A stretch of 64,000 nucleotides of DNA from Strongylocentrotus purpuratus. Taxonomy: Eukaryota > Echinodermata > Echinoidea > Camarodonta > Strongylocentrotidae. The DNA lies in the NCBI RefSeq assembly GCF_000002235.5, contig NW_022145605.1, positions 33,563,266 to 33,627,265 on the forward strand, read 5' to 3'. The translations under genes and the position numbers were made by a program. The notes under the pieces are model-generated. The model was not told the DNA's origin. It made no database searches and saw only the letters and a list, made by a program, of their open reading frames with translations. The first letter of the stretch is position 1. Each line of letters opens with the position of its first letter. This document shows, piece by piece, positions 35,101 through 46,100 of the stretch.

Positions 35101-38100
35101 GTGCATTTCTTCGTGTGACCTTTTGCAGGCATCGTACTTGCTTCGGCTGTTGGGGACAGTGTGACGCCTGCATAATTTAGGAATACATACATGATTGAAA
35201 AATGAAAAATATAAATAGACCGACACAATCTAGACTCTAACCACTAGATCTCTAACCACGGACGTATCAAAGGGTTTGTTGGCCTAGTGTAGGTATACAG
35301 ATTCAACGGAACTGGCGCACGTAAGCCGCATAATAATCTTAAAACACGATGCGAGCGCACATAAACATTTGTGGTAAAACCCTGACGCAGCAGTCATTTA
35401 CTTTAGGAGCCCTTTTGTTTTGACTTTTTACTTTGGGCATGAGTTATTTTACTAAGAATCGAACAATCATTTGGCGTTCCTTGATTGGTTAATACCAGAT
35501 ACAAAGTACAATTTCTTTTTAAAAGTCTTTCATAACGTGCTCATCTTGCTTCAAATGGCTTCAAACACTTGGAACCTTTAGACATTACTTTTCATTTGAT
35601 GATTTTTCTTCAAACAGATTGGGAATCTTTTCGGAGGGCAGAAGTCTACCATTATAACATTAATCAACTCTATGTATGGTGGATCTGTCATTCTGTTATT
35701 CATTGCCAAGGTGGGATTATATTATTAACATTCAAGTACTTTTCCGAAATTATGTTAATTTGCATGGATCTCTAATCATTTCATTATTATTTTTTTATTT
35801 CATCAGTTACCAAAGAACCCACATAATTAACGTCATAATTGTTTATTGATTACATTGAACTAAGACTTAATTGTCATATATATATAAGACCACACTATTA
35901 TTATTATTATTATTATTATTATCATTGGTTGTGGCATAATTATTATAATTATTAATATCATCATTAATGTGATCATTATACTTGCTGTTATTGTTGTTGT
36001 TGTCGTTGACGTCGTTATCGCTGTTAAAAAACTTATCCTTCGGTCATAGTCTATAACCAAAGATTAAATCACCTTTACTGTCTAGCTAGTGCACGATGCC
36101 GGGTTTTCGATCAACCTTCTCTTCTTCATCTTGGCCGGTTCCGTTGTCTTTCTCAACATCAACACCTTCCTCGTCCTTCCTACCAAGTATATTCCCTGGC
36201 CTCTTCCAGAAGGGTACAGACTTATCACCTGTTGCACCCCCAGGACCCCTACAGAGGCGACAGAAGATTGCGCATACGACAACCAAGGGTACGCAGAGGA
36301 CCCATTTAGCGAGGTGATGGGTGTCAATGAGTACTCCAGGCGGACTAGCGTGGGTTCGGCACGCAGGAAAAGTAGTAGTTATGAAGGTCGGAGAATGAGC
36401 CTGTCAATTGCAATGGATACAAAAAGTGAGACGGTCAACGGTGGCATCTCCGAGGCTGAGGAAAGAAAGAAGAAGGAGTATGGAAGCCTCGGGTCGTGCC
36501 TCCTGTCGATGCCATTTTGGCTGATACTTCTCTGGCAGGCATTTCTGGAGATGGACGTTCTCTTTACGTTTGGAACCCTAAACTTCTTCTTGACAAGACT
36601 GTCCAACGGTGATGAGGATCTCGGTAGGCAAATCAAGTATGGTTACGGTCAATGGCGAATTAAGGTGGCACAGAGTGGCCAGTGCCCCATTTCAAACCTT
36701 AATGTGCCATACCTTATGCTCAGCAAAGAAAATATGAACCTGTTATAGGTCCCCCCCCCCTTCCCTCCAAATTTAGTCCCCCTAAATCAGAGATCTTTTT
36801 TCTTGCTTGCTTGCTTGCTTCTCAGTGATAAATTGCAACTGGGTCCAATGTATCAGATCCGCTCCTGCTAGGGTTACCTTTACATTTCAAGCTGCATCCT
36901 GGTTGAAAACAATGATTTTGTTATTTCATTCTTCATTTGGAACACTTTGGATCAGGAAGTGGGAATTATATATCAATGTATTAAGTACAATTACCGGAGC
37001 AGGTAACGTAGGTAGAAATATTGGCAGTAGAATTAGAAGTAGTAGTAATAGTAGTAGAAAAAGTACACGTGATAGTCCCTGCTTTCGTCCTTGTTTTAAT
37101 ACAGAATATATATGATAGAAGAGCACTCATTTGTCGCATTTGTTTATCAATGCTTATCTAATTTCTCACACCAACCCTGAACAAAACTCTATTTACCTAA
37201 TCCCAATTACAACTCTAACGCTAAATCTAACATCAAACCCAATGGAAATACAAAACTTGCAACCCAAGCCCAAACTTTTTGTGACAAAATGAAGGCCCGG
37301 GCCGACTGTGGGATCACCTTTAATAGCCATATTCGTCGTCATTATAATCACCGTTCTCGTTTGGGGTTATTAGTTTATCATTTCTTTGTATTATCCAGTG
37401 AGCTGGTACACAAACGTCTTCGCTATCACACAGTTCTTCACCATCATCGTTGGTCCTCTTGGTGGTCTTCTCATGGATAGGAATAGCATCTCGATGTCGT
37501 GTTCGAAATCCAGTAAGTATATAGTGTACCATCCAACGTCAAATTATGCACTTCAAATTGATAGTACAGTCAGTTCACTATGTGTAGGTGAGCACAACGA
37601 GCAAAGAGGGTGTGTGTGCATTTAGGTTTACCTGACATAGTGGTGGTGATAAGCTTTGTGAATCGTGGATGTCATTAATATTTATTTTTGATTGGTCCCA
37701 TGGAAGAAATCATATGTTAATGTTCATTGCGCCTTTGAACTCGCCTGATATTGCCTTTTTATGCCCCTTTTCTCGATCCTTTTTTGACTTCCCATCACAT
37801 CAACTTAGACTGATGATCTTTTTTCATATACATTCCATTACTCTGATGATTTGTTTCCATGATTTGTGTTCTTACTCTTCATTAACTATTTTGGCTGTCT
37901 TAATTCATATTTTGACCGTCTTATTTTTATATTATCGTATCTGGCATTGTACATGTAGTTATATTGAATGTATCCTCATCATGTAAATTGTGAACAGTTC
38001 AGCGAATCATTGGCCGCCATTCGCTCATTGCAATAAACCAGTAATAGATAAAAAGGTAGATAGGTAAACCAGTCAATAAAATATATAAATTAATAAATAA

Positions 38101-39970
38101 ATAAAGATGTGAGGTTGTATTAGTGTGGCTGTTAATTAGTGTGATTAGAGGAAAATGCGAAAAGATGTGGGTGCCGGCCGTCTGATGTGTGTGAGTGCTT
38201 GTGGCGTTTGTGTGCGCGCGTGTGTGTGTGTTGTGTGTGGGTGTGTGGGTGTGCGTGAATTTTAGTGTCGTGTGTGGGTGAGTGTCCGAAATTGGTGTTT
38301 TACTTGCATATTAGTATATGAGACCATCGATATAGAAGATCATTTTCAGTATTTCTGTTTAATGCGCAATTAAAAAAAAATCTTTTAGCATTAGTTATAT
38401 TAAAATATTAGTAAATCTTTGCACTTTATCCGTTAATGATGTACCTTCTAAATACTAATGTGTTGGAAGCCAGAAGGGCGTTAACTCAACCTACGTTTTC
38501 ATAAATTCTTGTTACAGAAATAGAACACGAATAAAAACCACTTCATGACTAATGCTCAATTTTCTATGACATTTCGCAGAGAAACCAAAGGATAGAGGCC
38601 CGTACGCCGAGATGCGAGATAGCTGTCTTCCTCTGGCCATAACCACTGTAGCTTCAATTGGCTACTCCATCTGTCTTCTGATTCCAAACCTTCGACTCCA
38701 GTATCTGACTTTCATCTTCATTCTCGTAATGAAGTCTCTACTCTTCGGAGTCGGGTCGGCGGTTGTAGCGGTGGTGTAAGTCGTGATCTGATCGATTATT
38801 GCATATTTCCTAGAAGTATCATGTTGACATGGTATAGCCTTTTAAAGGATGAATCTGTGGAAGTGGCCACAAACAAACGGTCATCAAAATATGCGTTAAG
38901 TGTCGTATCGGACATGACGTGACGCTGTAATAGATGGTAGGAGCATAGAGTGTCACGTATAAAGGCTTTGTTCAGAAAGTTTCTTAAAACATAATAATAA
39001 TAAAAATAGCAACTTTTAATTATAGGATGATTTTTATAGTACACATACCCAACACGCAAAGTGCTCAAGGTGCCTGGCCCTGCTAGGTTACCGACGGTGC
39101 TCATAGTAATCCCCTCTTACCAGTATACCTATTTAACACGTGGGTGGAGAGAACGTGGCAAATGTCGGTTAATATCTTGCAAAGTGTTAAACACCTGTCA
39201 AAGAACAAGCAGTTTCGCGCCGGAGCTCGAACCCATGAACCCATGAACCCATGAACCCATGGAACAAGCCCCTATTAAACACTGTGAATCAAATTCTCTT
39301 TCTTTTTATCCTTTTTTGACGTCGCAGATTTCCAATGAAGTATTTCACAAGTGTATACGGTGCCCTTCGAACCATCAGTGGATTATTCACGTTTCTTCAG
39401 TACCCAATCTTCATCCTTCTCCGGAGATATCTCGATGATGACCCTTTCTGGGTAAGCAAAAATGGTTATTATTTAACCCAGTGAGACTGCTAACGACTTA
39501 AAGTTGCAATTGTTACCAGTGTCGAAGGAACTAGAGGGCACATGCATGTCTCATCACACAGCGTTTCACAAAACTCGTCATCAGTGACAAATGACAGTTT
39601 TTGTTATAAGCTACTGAAATCCTTGCTTCTGATTGGTTATCAGCGGAGTTGTCACTGATGTTTGTTATTTGTCATTGAAAAAAGGCTTTGTGAAAAGGGC
39701 CCCAGGTCTTCGCCAGTTGTCATGTTATAACCAGATGTACATGATATAAGAAGTGTATTTTATATCACATATATTATCTTTTTATTCTAATAATTTCACA
39801 TTAACATACTGAAAATGATTTACGACCTGATATTTTTTTAATACAATTCCTAATATTACCATCCCATGCAGGTTACCATTGCATTCATAATTGGTGATGT
39901 ATTCACGTTCACCTTACCTGCTGCCCTCTACGTTCTCAGTAAACGGAAAACTTCAACGGACAACAAGTAG
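32128..39970 (+). CDS. SLC43A3-like: SLC43 family transporter, copy 2 (SLC43A3-like), 9 coding exons
   Basis: Exons: 32128-32310, 33518-33699, 34285-34408, 35618-35710, 36086-36623, 37399-37512, 38580-38775, 39328-39451, 39872-39970. Phases are the same as in copy 1; product 550 aa. Twelve-helix major facilitator transporter, probably at the plasma membrane. First outer loop carries sequons at N55 (NAT), N64 (NIT) and N70 (NLS). Motif A is G106-FMF-D110-YY-G113-T-R115. The central loop (exon 5) has two basic serine sites, RRKSS and RRMSLS, that copy 1 lacks and that fit an RRxS kinase consensus. Helix 8 block VSWYTNVFAITQFF and GPLGGLLMDR match human SLC43A3 almost word for word. The start ATG (32128) lies two codons before a second ATG that aligns with the copy 1 start, so either could be used. 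Nothing suggests it is inactive. Confidence 0.92.
32851..33090. other. GC-rich insert in intron 1 of SLC43 copy 2
   Basis: About 240 bp that is clearly GC-rich (GGCGGCTACCGCCCGGGCGC and similar) in an AT-rich window, with partial inverted symmetry around GGATTTTTCAGC / GCTGAAAACTC. Missing from copy 3. The open frame of 108 codons across it has no recognisable domain. Confidence 0.5.
33110..33290 (-). mobile_element. tRNA-like SINE, intron 1 of SLC43 copy 2
   Basis: GGGATTCGAACCCACAACC (inverted B box) and ACCACGACACC head. Shares its site with 55025-55350, so it predates the duplication. Confidence 0.68.
33291..33495 (+). mobile_element. 5'-truncated LINE 3' tail next to exon 2 of SLC43 copy 2
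   Basis: Present in copy 2 but absent at the matching place in copy 3, where the shared SINE runs directly into the short stretch before exon 2. The segment ends GTGAATAAATTCAATTCAATT, a short-repeat tail typical of LINE 3' ends. It stops only about 22 bases before the exon 2 acceptor (33517). Confidence 0.55.
34713..34815. mobile_element. Small foldback element in intron 3 of SLC43 copy 2
   Basis: AAGGCCTCGTGAC at the left and GTCACGAGGCCTT at the right, 103 bp overall. It is part of about 840 bp of extra sequence in this intron compared with copy 3 (1209 against 369 bp). Confidence 0.5.
39060..39235 (-). mobile_element. tRNA-like SINE, intron 7 of SLC43 copy 2
   Basis: GTGGGTGGAGAGAACGTGGC body and CGGAGCTCGAACCC (inverted B box), ending in an ATGAACCC repeat. 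Confidence 0.5.
39559..39705. mobile_element. Foldback MITE in intron 8 of SLC43 copy 2
   Basis: GCGTTTCACAAAACTCGTCA at the left, GGCTTTGTGAAAAGGGCCCC at the right; inner GTCACTGATG arms. At the matching place copy 3 has a different MITE (61632-63790). Confidence 0.6.
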
Positions 39971-41639
39971 TGAGCTGTCATCAACATCAGTCACGAAGTT
40001 TGGAGTTATGGGGGGCACGTCCCCCAGTCGAATAGCGAAAAGGGTGGGATAGAGAGGGAGAGAGAGAGAGAGAGGGAGAGAGAGAGAGAGAGAGAGAATA
40101 GAGAAAGGGGAGCAAAATATACCGCACCGTCCTACTAACCTATTGCCTTCTTAATTCGCAAAGTGCCCCCCCCCCCGGCTAGAAACTCGCTTTGTCGCTA
40201 AGAAACACATACTGAGCTATAAAATGCACAGATATGTCCATGTATGTGGTTTTAAAGTTAGTTTGGGTGTCTTAAAACTATTTCGAAGTATACTTATTCA
40301 TAATTATTCATTTAAATACCATCTATCTTAAGCACTTATATTGAATATATTTAATGATGCAGTTGATTTTTAAATTATAGATTTACTTTCATATAATTTG
40401 GCCCCATTCTACGTTCAAGTATGGTGCCTTTATTCCCAAATAACAATTTTTAGTGACGAATGAATATTTGGGAAGTATAATAGTCGTCTATTCTTCTCAG
40501 TACATAAATATCACGATGATATAAATGTTCAGGTTAAAAAGAAACAAAATGTGGAAAATTGGCTTTGTCACGGCATTATGCATAGAATATAACTTTACAG
40601 AGTGGTTTACTTGTCTATTCAAACAAAATAATTCGGAACATTATATAAAAAGGTGATTTACATCCTAATCAATGAGTCTTTTCGAAACAGTTTTGTCGTT
40701 CTAAAGGTCTTAAACATGTCTTTCCCCCTTTTTTCTATCTTTTAAAAAAGTTTGTTTAAAAACAAAGAGGGTTTCACAATTATTCAGAATTTGTTGTTCT
40801 CTTCTTTTGGTGACTAATGTCATGATTCAACATTCGGTACGTACAACATTTTAAAATAACGCCGTGAGGTTCGTCAACTGCTCGTAAGAGAGTCGTAAGA
40901 TTCACGTATTATCAACTATCGCAGCCGACGATAAGTGGTATCAAAGTTAATGCACACATTTTTGTGAAGTGCCTCGTCACAAATCAATTCATTCACCTCT
41001 AATGAATAATTATCATTCAATAGTCAGAATGCGAATTGCATGAATTAATTGTTGCTAGGTAGGACACACATCATGGACTGTACCTGACAACACGTAATGC
41101 ATGCAATTTGCGTTGTGACGCTTGAATTCGTAACAGCCTACAGTTGAATTAATTTGTTTGGTAACATTGCACTTAACAAAGATTTGTGCGTTAAATTTGA
41201 TTACATTGCGATAATTTTCTATTCTTGATCAATGTGATTACATGTCTCTTGCAAATAAATTATATTGCTGCTATATATTACTTTGTAGATTTCTATTAAA
41301 TCTTGTTCATACTCAAATAACATTCACATCATTAAAGATTGATTGATTGGTTATTGTTATTTACATTCCATGCAAAATAACAGTGCAAAGTAGTATACAT
41401 TTTACCAAACATTTACATTATTTTCTCTAAATTATATGGAAATAATTAATCCTGAATCATAGTAATTAAAAATGTGAAAGAATGTTCCGTAAATTATGAA
41501 ACACGGGAGTGTTAATTTCATGATCATTAGCAGAAGTATAGAATAAATAAAACTTATTCCAAATTGACACAGTTTATTGTAAACTTATTCCTTGTTTGAT
41601 TGAACTAGGATATTCATGCAAAGATTGATCGGGGCTTAT
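39971..41639. other. Region downstream of SLC43 copy 2, no gene recognised
   Basis: Includes the copy 2 3' UTR (end not placed), a GA microsatellite, a C run at 40167, and a possible LINE tail (GATTGATTGATTGG) near 41340. Confidence 0.45.
40051..40098 (+). repeat. (GA)n microsatellite downstream of SLC43 copy 2
   Basis: GA repeats with GGGA breaks about 80 bp past the stop codon. Confidence 0.9.
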
Positions 41640-41770
41640 ACCACAGTCACGTCATTGAGACCGACACAAGACCGATACTAGACCAAAACGAAGATTTACA
41701 TCACCCCCAAAGGGCCCAGACTCTGTTGGTTTGGAGTCGGTGATGAGTCGGTTTAACGGTGTGACTGAGG
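41640..41770 (-). mobile_element. MITE with CCTCAGTCACACCG ends
   Basis: The reverse complement starts CCTCAGTCACACCGTTAAAC and ends GACGTGACTGTGG. A partial relative on the plus strand starts at 27031. Confidence 0.5.
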
Positions 41771-41908
41771 TGTGGGACAGCATGAACGGCAAACTCTAAT
41801 GATACGGCACCAAACATTCCGAGAGAGCGAGAGAGAAAGAAGAGGAGAGAGAGAGAGAGAAAAAAAAAACAGAGATAGAGATAGAGAGGGAGAAAACTAT
41901 AGCTGACA

Positions 41909-41925
41909 CAGTGGCGGATCCAGGG

Positions 41926-41972
<47 letters not shown>

Positions 41973-42060
41973 CCCCCCCCCCTTGAGAAAAAAATCATGT
42001 AAAAACACGTGATTTTTTACCTTTGGGGAGGGGGGAGGGTAGGCCCCCCTGGTGATCAAG
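41909..42060. mobile_element. CAGTGGCGGATCCAGG element end with a 43-bp G run
   Basis: The terminus starts at 41909. G is uninterrupted from 41929 to 41971. A matching right end was not found. A strand's open frame of polyproline here is an artefact of the G run. Confidence 0.5.
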
Positions 42061-42420
42061 GGGGGGGGGGCGGCAAATTTTTAAATTTTCGAGAACCCAA
42101 CAAAAAATGTACTCACTACATGAGTTCGTTGATAACGCCATCTTCGGCGGCTTGAATCAAGTGCAGCGCCTATAAAGAACCCGTCAGATTCTGGCAGACG
42201 ATTATAAAATGCGCATACTATTATTAAATGGAAGACCTCCATAACCTTTTACTTCACCAATAACAAAGGCCAAGGTAAATCTTTATCTCACACACCGGGC
42301 AAGTAAGAGCAAGACGCCCTCACACACAGCCTGGCGGAAATCATCGGATTCGGTGGATAGCGCCGATAAACCCAACAACATCAACAACAACTGGTCTATG
42401 CCAAATGGTACAGTGACCCT

Positions 42421-42634
42421 CACTATGAATATGACTGACAAAGAAAGCGGACAAAATATACAGTTCCTCAGGTAGACAAAGGAACATCCCTTCACTGCTA
42501 TATTGTAAAATTGTGTAGAACGGGTGAATATGCATATGACACATTTTTACATAATAGCAGTGAAGGGATGTTCCTTTGTCTACCTGAGGAACTGTATATT
42601 TTGTCCACTTTCTTTGTCAGTCATGTTCATAGTG
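42421..42634. repeat. 96-bp near-perfect inverted repeat with 22-base loop
   Basis: Arms 42421-42516 and 42539-42634 pair with about five mismatches; similarity stops sharply at both outer ends. Each arm includes AGTGAAGGGATGTTCC or its complement. It lies about 560 bp upstream of the sulfotransferase start. Confidence 0.85.
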
Positions 42635-43192
42635 CCTTTTCATTACAAGAATTTCTTTTTCCTAATGACAATACACAGAATGTAGGTAACACAATATACC
42701 TCTTTCCCAATGTATTGCAATAGGGCATTTTTGGAATGTAACCAAATTTATGCATATGCTATTGTGAAGCCTCTCGATACAAACTATTTCAGTCACCTGT
42801 TTTATATAATGCCTCTGGCTGGCCCTTTATTTATCAAGAGAAACGTTTGGTAAGAAAGTAAGCATAAATTAGTAAGCCGGTTTATTTGAATGCAGTTTAA
42901 GCGGATTCTTGCGAACGGCATTAGTGAGCATACAGTGATCATCCATGGAGGGCCTTCAATGTTGTAATTTTTATACTATGACCATGTTGACTTCCTCCTG
43001 TGTGTATTTTGAAACATCATAGAAGGTTAATTAATAACTCTTAGATCCAAACCTGATTTATCAAGCATCTAACACACCGCCTATGATATCTTCAAAAGAG
43101 AAGGACCAAAACGTTGACGGCGACGAAACTGGCTTGTAAGATCGTTGGATAAATTTGTCGGCGTAGCCTTAAATTATCTGCAGAAGAATAAA

Positions 43193-46100
43193 ATGGCGAG
43201 ATGTCTATCTCCATACTTTGCCATCGCATTCCTTCTCGGGGCATTCGTCAACTATTTCATCGCCATGGATTTCGGGTTCTTCGCAGCCGATGAGGTGCTT
43301 GAGGACAGACACAGGAGAGGTAAACAGTTATTTAATATTACAAGGTCCCAAATGAATTCAAACCGAAATTTCATGATTTAATCTATCCGATAGTTTTTCC
43401 CACGTAGTGACCAAATGTCATGATTTTTAAGTTGTGCATGTCTATTAACATTTTACGAGTTTTTGCATTGATTTGTATATGTTTAGTAAGTATTGTCATC
43501 CCATTTTCAAAATGGCGGCTAGGGAGAATAAATTTCCCTTACGTGGTATTTCTACACTCCGCTTGTCTGGCATTGCAGACATGTCCAAACTGGTTAGTCT
43601 GGCTCGTTAATATCTTCTATTGTTATGTAGATTTATCATTGTGATGCACAGCACGTATACGTGTATATTAATTTTGTGCGCGTGTTTCAGCCAATCACGC
43701 TGCAGTGGCGATTGGGGATTTGCCTTGATTTTTCATGTGGAAATCAGAGGGATTATTTGTATCTGTACACACAGGTCGTTACTGGCATGTCGAATGTTCG
43801 TCCGACGAGGGCTTTTTCTTTCCCGGACCTCATCCGGTGTACCTGCTGACCAAACGTTTTGTGGGATTAAATTTCGACTCTCTTTATATTACTTTGTGGA
43901 GAGACTTGTTTATCGCCCTTACCAGCATATTTTAGCATCTGTCTTTTCCAACCACACCATTCGTTGTGTTGACACGTTGATTGCCGTCATCGTCATCATC
44001 TCGCTATTATCCGTTGTGTTCTGTTGACACGCTGGTTATCGTCATCGTCATCACCTCGCCATCATCCGTTGTGTTGTGTTGACACACTGATTATCGTCAT
44101 AGTCATCACCTCGCCATCACCTGTTGTGTTGACACGCTGATCATCGTCATCGTCATCACCTCACCATCATCGACTCATTATCTTTCATCGACCACTGCAT
44201 GTTTCTTCGATCGCTGTTATCCGTTGTGCTGTGCTGACTCGCTGATTACCGTCATCGTCATCACCACATCGTTGACATTATCTGCATCATCATCACATTC
44301 ATTGATTGTCTAATCACCATCATCAACGAGACCATCGATAACCACATCGTCAACCAGTTGGACGCTTTAACACCTCATGTTACACTACCTTTAAGACTGA
44401 AAATTGATTTAAGGCATTACACGTATAGCTCGTATAACCTCATAACCTGATTTATAATATCTCAATTAGGTTTATTTCTTGAATGTCTTACTTAGGCTAT
44501 AATTTCATGAGATCAACGTTATTATATCTATAATATCATTTTTCATAACAGATGGGGAAACAAGTCCTGATATGATGAAATCAATAATGGATGACATTCC
44601 GACCAAACCCATCGTGAACACGCGTACGACTCAAGCCAGGACAAGCAGCTGGACGGGTCCAAGATTCGGCCAGACTGTTAAAGGAATGGTAAACTTTAGA
44701 TGGAGACTGTGAACACAGTGGCGGATCCAGGGTTCTCTGTCAGGGGTGGGGGCAACTGCAAAAAATGCAATTAAATCTTTTTGCTCGAAAATAATTCCTG
44801 AGGATGGTTCGACACACGTACATAATTTGATATGCGCACTCTTGTGTACTTAGGAATGTCGGAGTTAGATTTGCCCAGTGTATGTGTGTCTAGTGTCCTA
44901 CAGCCCCTCCCCTCCCCACCCCCTCTCTTCTCTGTCTGTCTGTCTGTCTCTCTCTCTCTTCTCTGTCTGTCTCTCTTTCTCTGATCAACCATCGGAACAG
45001 TTTAACTATACATATATTTAGACAATACCTATTTCTAAGGTGTTGATAAAGTTTTTTGAATTTGTGTTTGTCCTCTATGCATTTAACTTTTATACATGTA
45101 TTATAGACTACATCTTACTGCTTTTTTCCCTATTTTTCCCCCTATTTTTTTCTGGTGAAAACCAGATATAAATATGATAATATCAAAGACTTTTATCCCA
45201 GCAACACATAATACTAATGCTATAATAGTCGATTGTTATAATAAAATTGATATCCATGATTTTTTTTTCTTCTTCATTTTCTTTTATTTTACTTCCTCCT
45301 TTTTGTTCCTTAGAAACACGTTATTATCAATGAAGTTTTTCATTTCGTGTTTTTTTGTTTGTTTTTGTTCCTCAGAAACACGTAATCATAATGAATGATG
45401 TGCCCCGTACTGGTAGTCGATTGCTTTACCGAGCTGCCCTAAATGCTTTTGATTATAACTGGACATCCGTGACTGATCATCTTGTACGAATTGAATACGA
45501 AAAGGTGATACTTTTACCCATATGTTGCATTTCAGTATAAGATTTTATTATCCGAGATATTGGAAAGTAATGTTTTGTGAAGATTGTACAATTTCTACGG
45601 CTAGCCGAAAAAAAATATACATGTACAGTTGGCCGAATATTGGTAGCTAAGAATTCGAGAGGGGTAAGGAGGATTGGGGGATGGCAACACTAGCTCCTCC
45701 GGCCAGCTAATATTCATTGTGAGCATTGTGCTTTAATAAGTAAATTATTGACATGAAAGAATAGGAATGGTCTTATCTGTAGAAGGGATATTCAAATCGC
45801 GACCCAGTGCAGATTAAATTTCGAATTTTTTTACGAATTCATTACGAAATTCATCAGATTATATTTATCATTAGGATGTTCCTTTCTTAGGGTATCAGAG
45901 AACATGCTGAGACATCAACGGTGTCGATGTTTAGTTGAATGGTACCCTGACATTTTTTAGATGGTCGTGCTTTTTTCCGACTTCAAGCCTTACACAAATT
46001 TTACAATCAGTTTGATTATTTAATATGATCAAGTATCAACCGTCATAATGGACAAAAATGCCATTATTTCAAACATACGTATGTTTCAGAGACTGAAACA

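Noticed and set aside
36624-36748. C-terminal extension of exon 5 of SLC43 copy 2
   Set aside because: Read-through of the GTAGGC donor; exon 6 continues the conserved VSWYTNVF block in phase.
41796-42059. Polyproline-rich minus-strand frame
   Set aside because: Product of a G run and a GA-rich tract in a transposon end.
42121-42360. Possible LTR-type remnant near the hairpin
   Set aside because: No paired terminal repeats, primer site or coding part could be shown.
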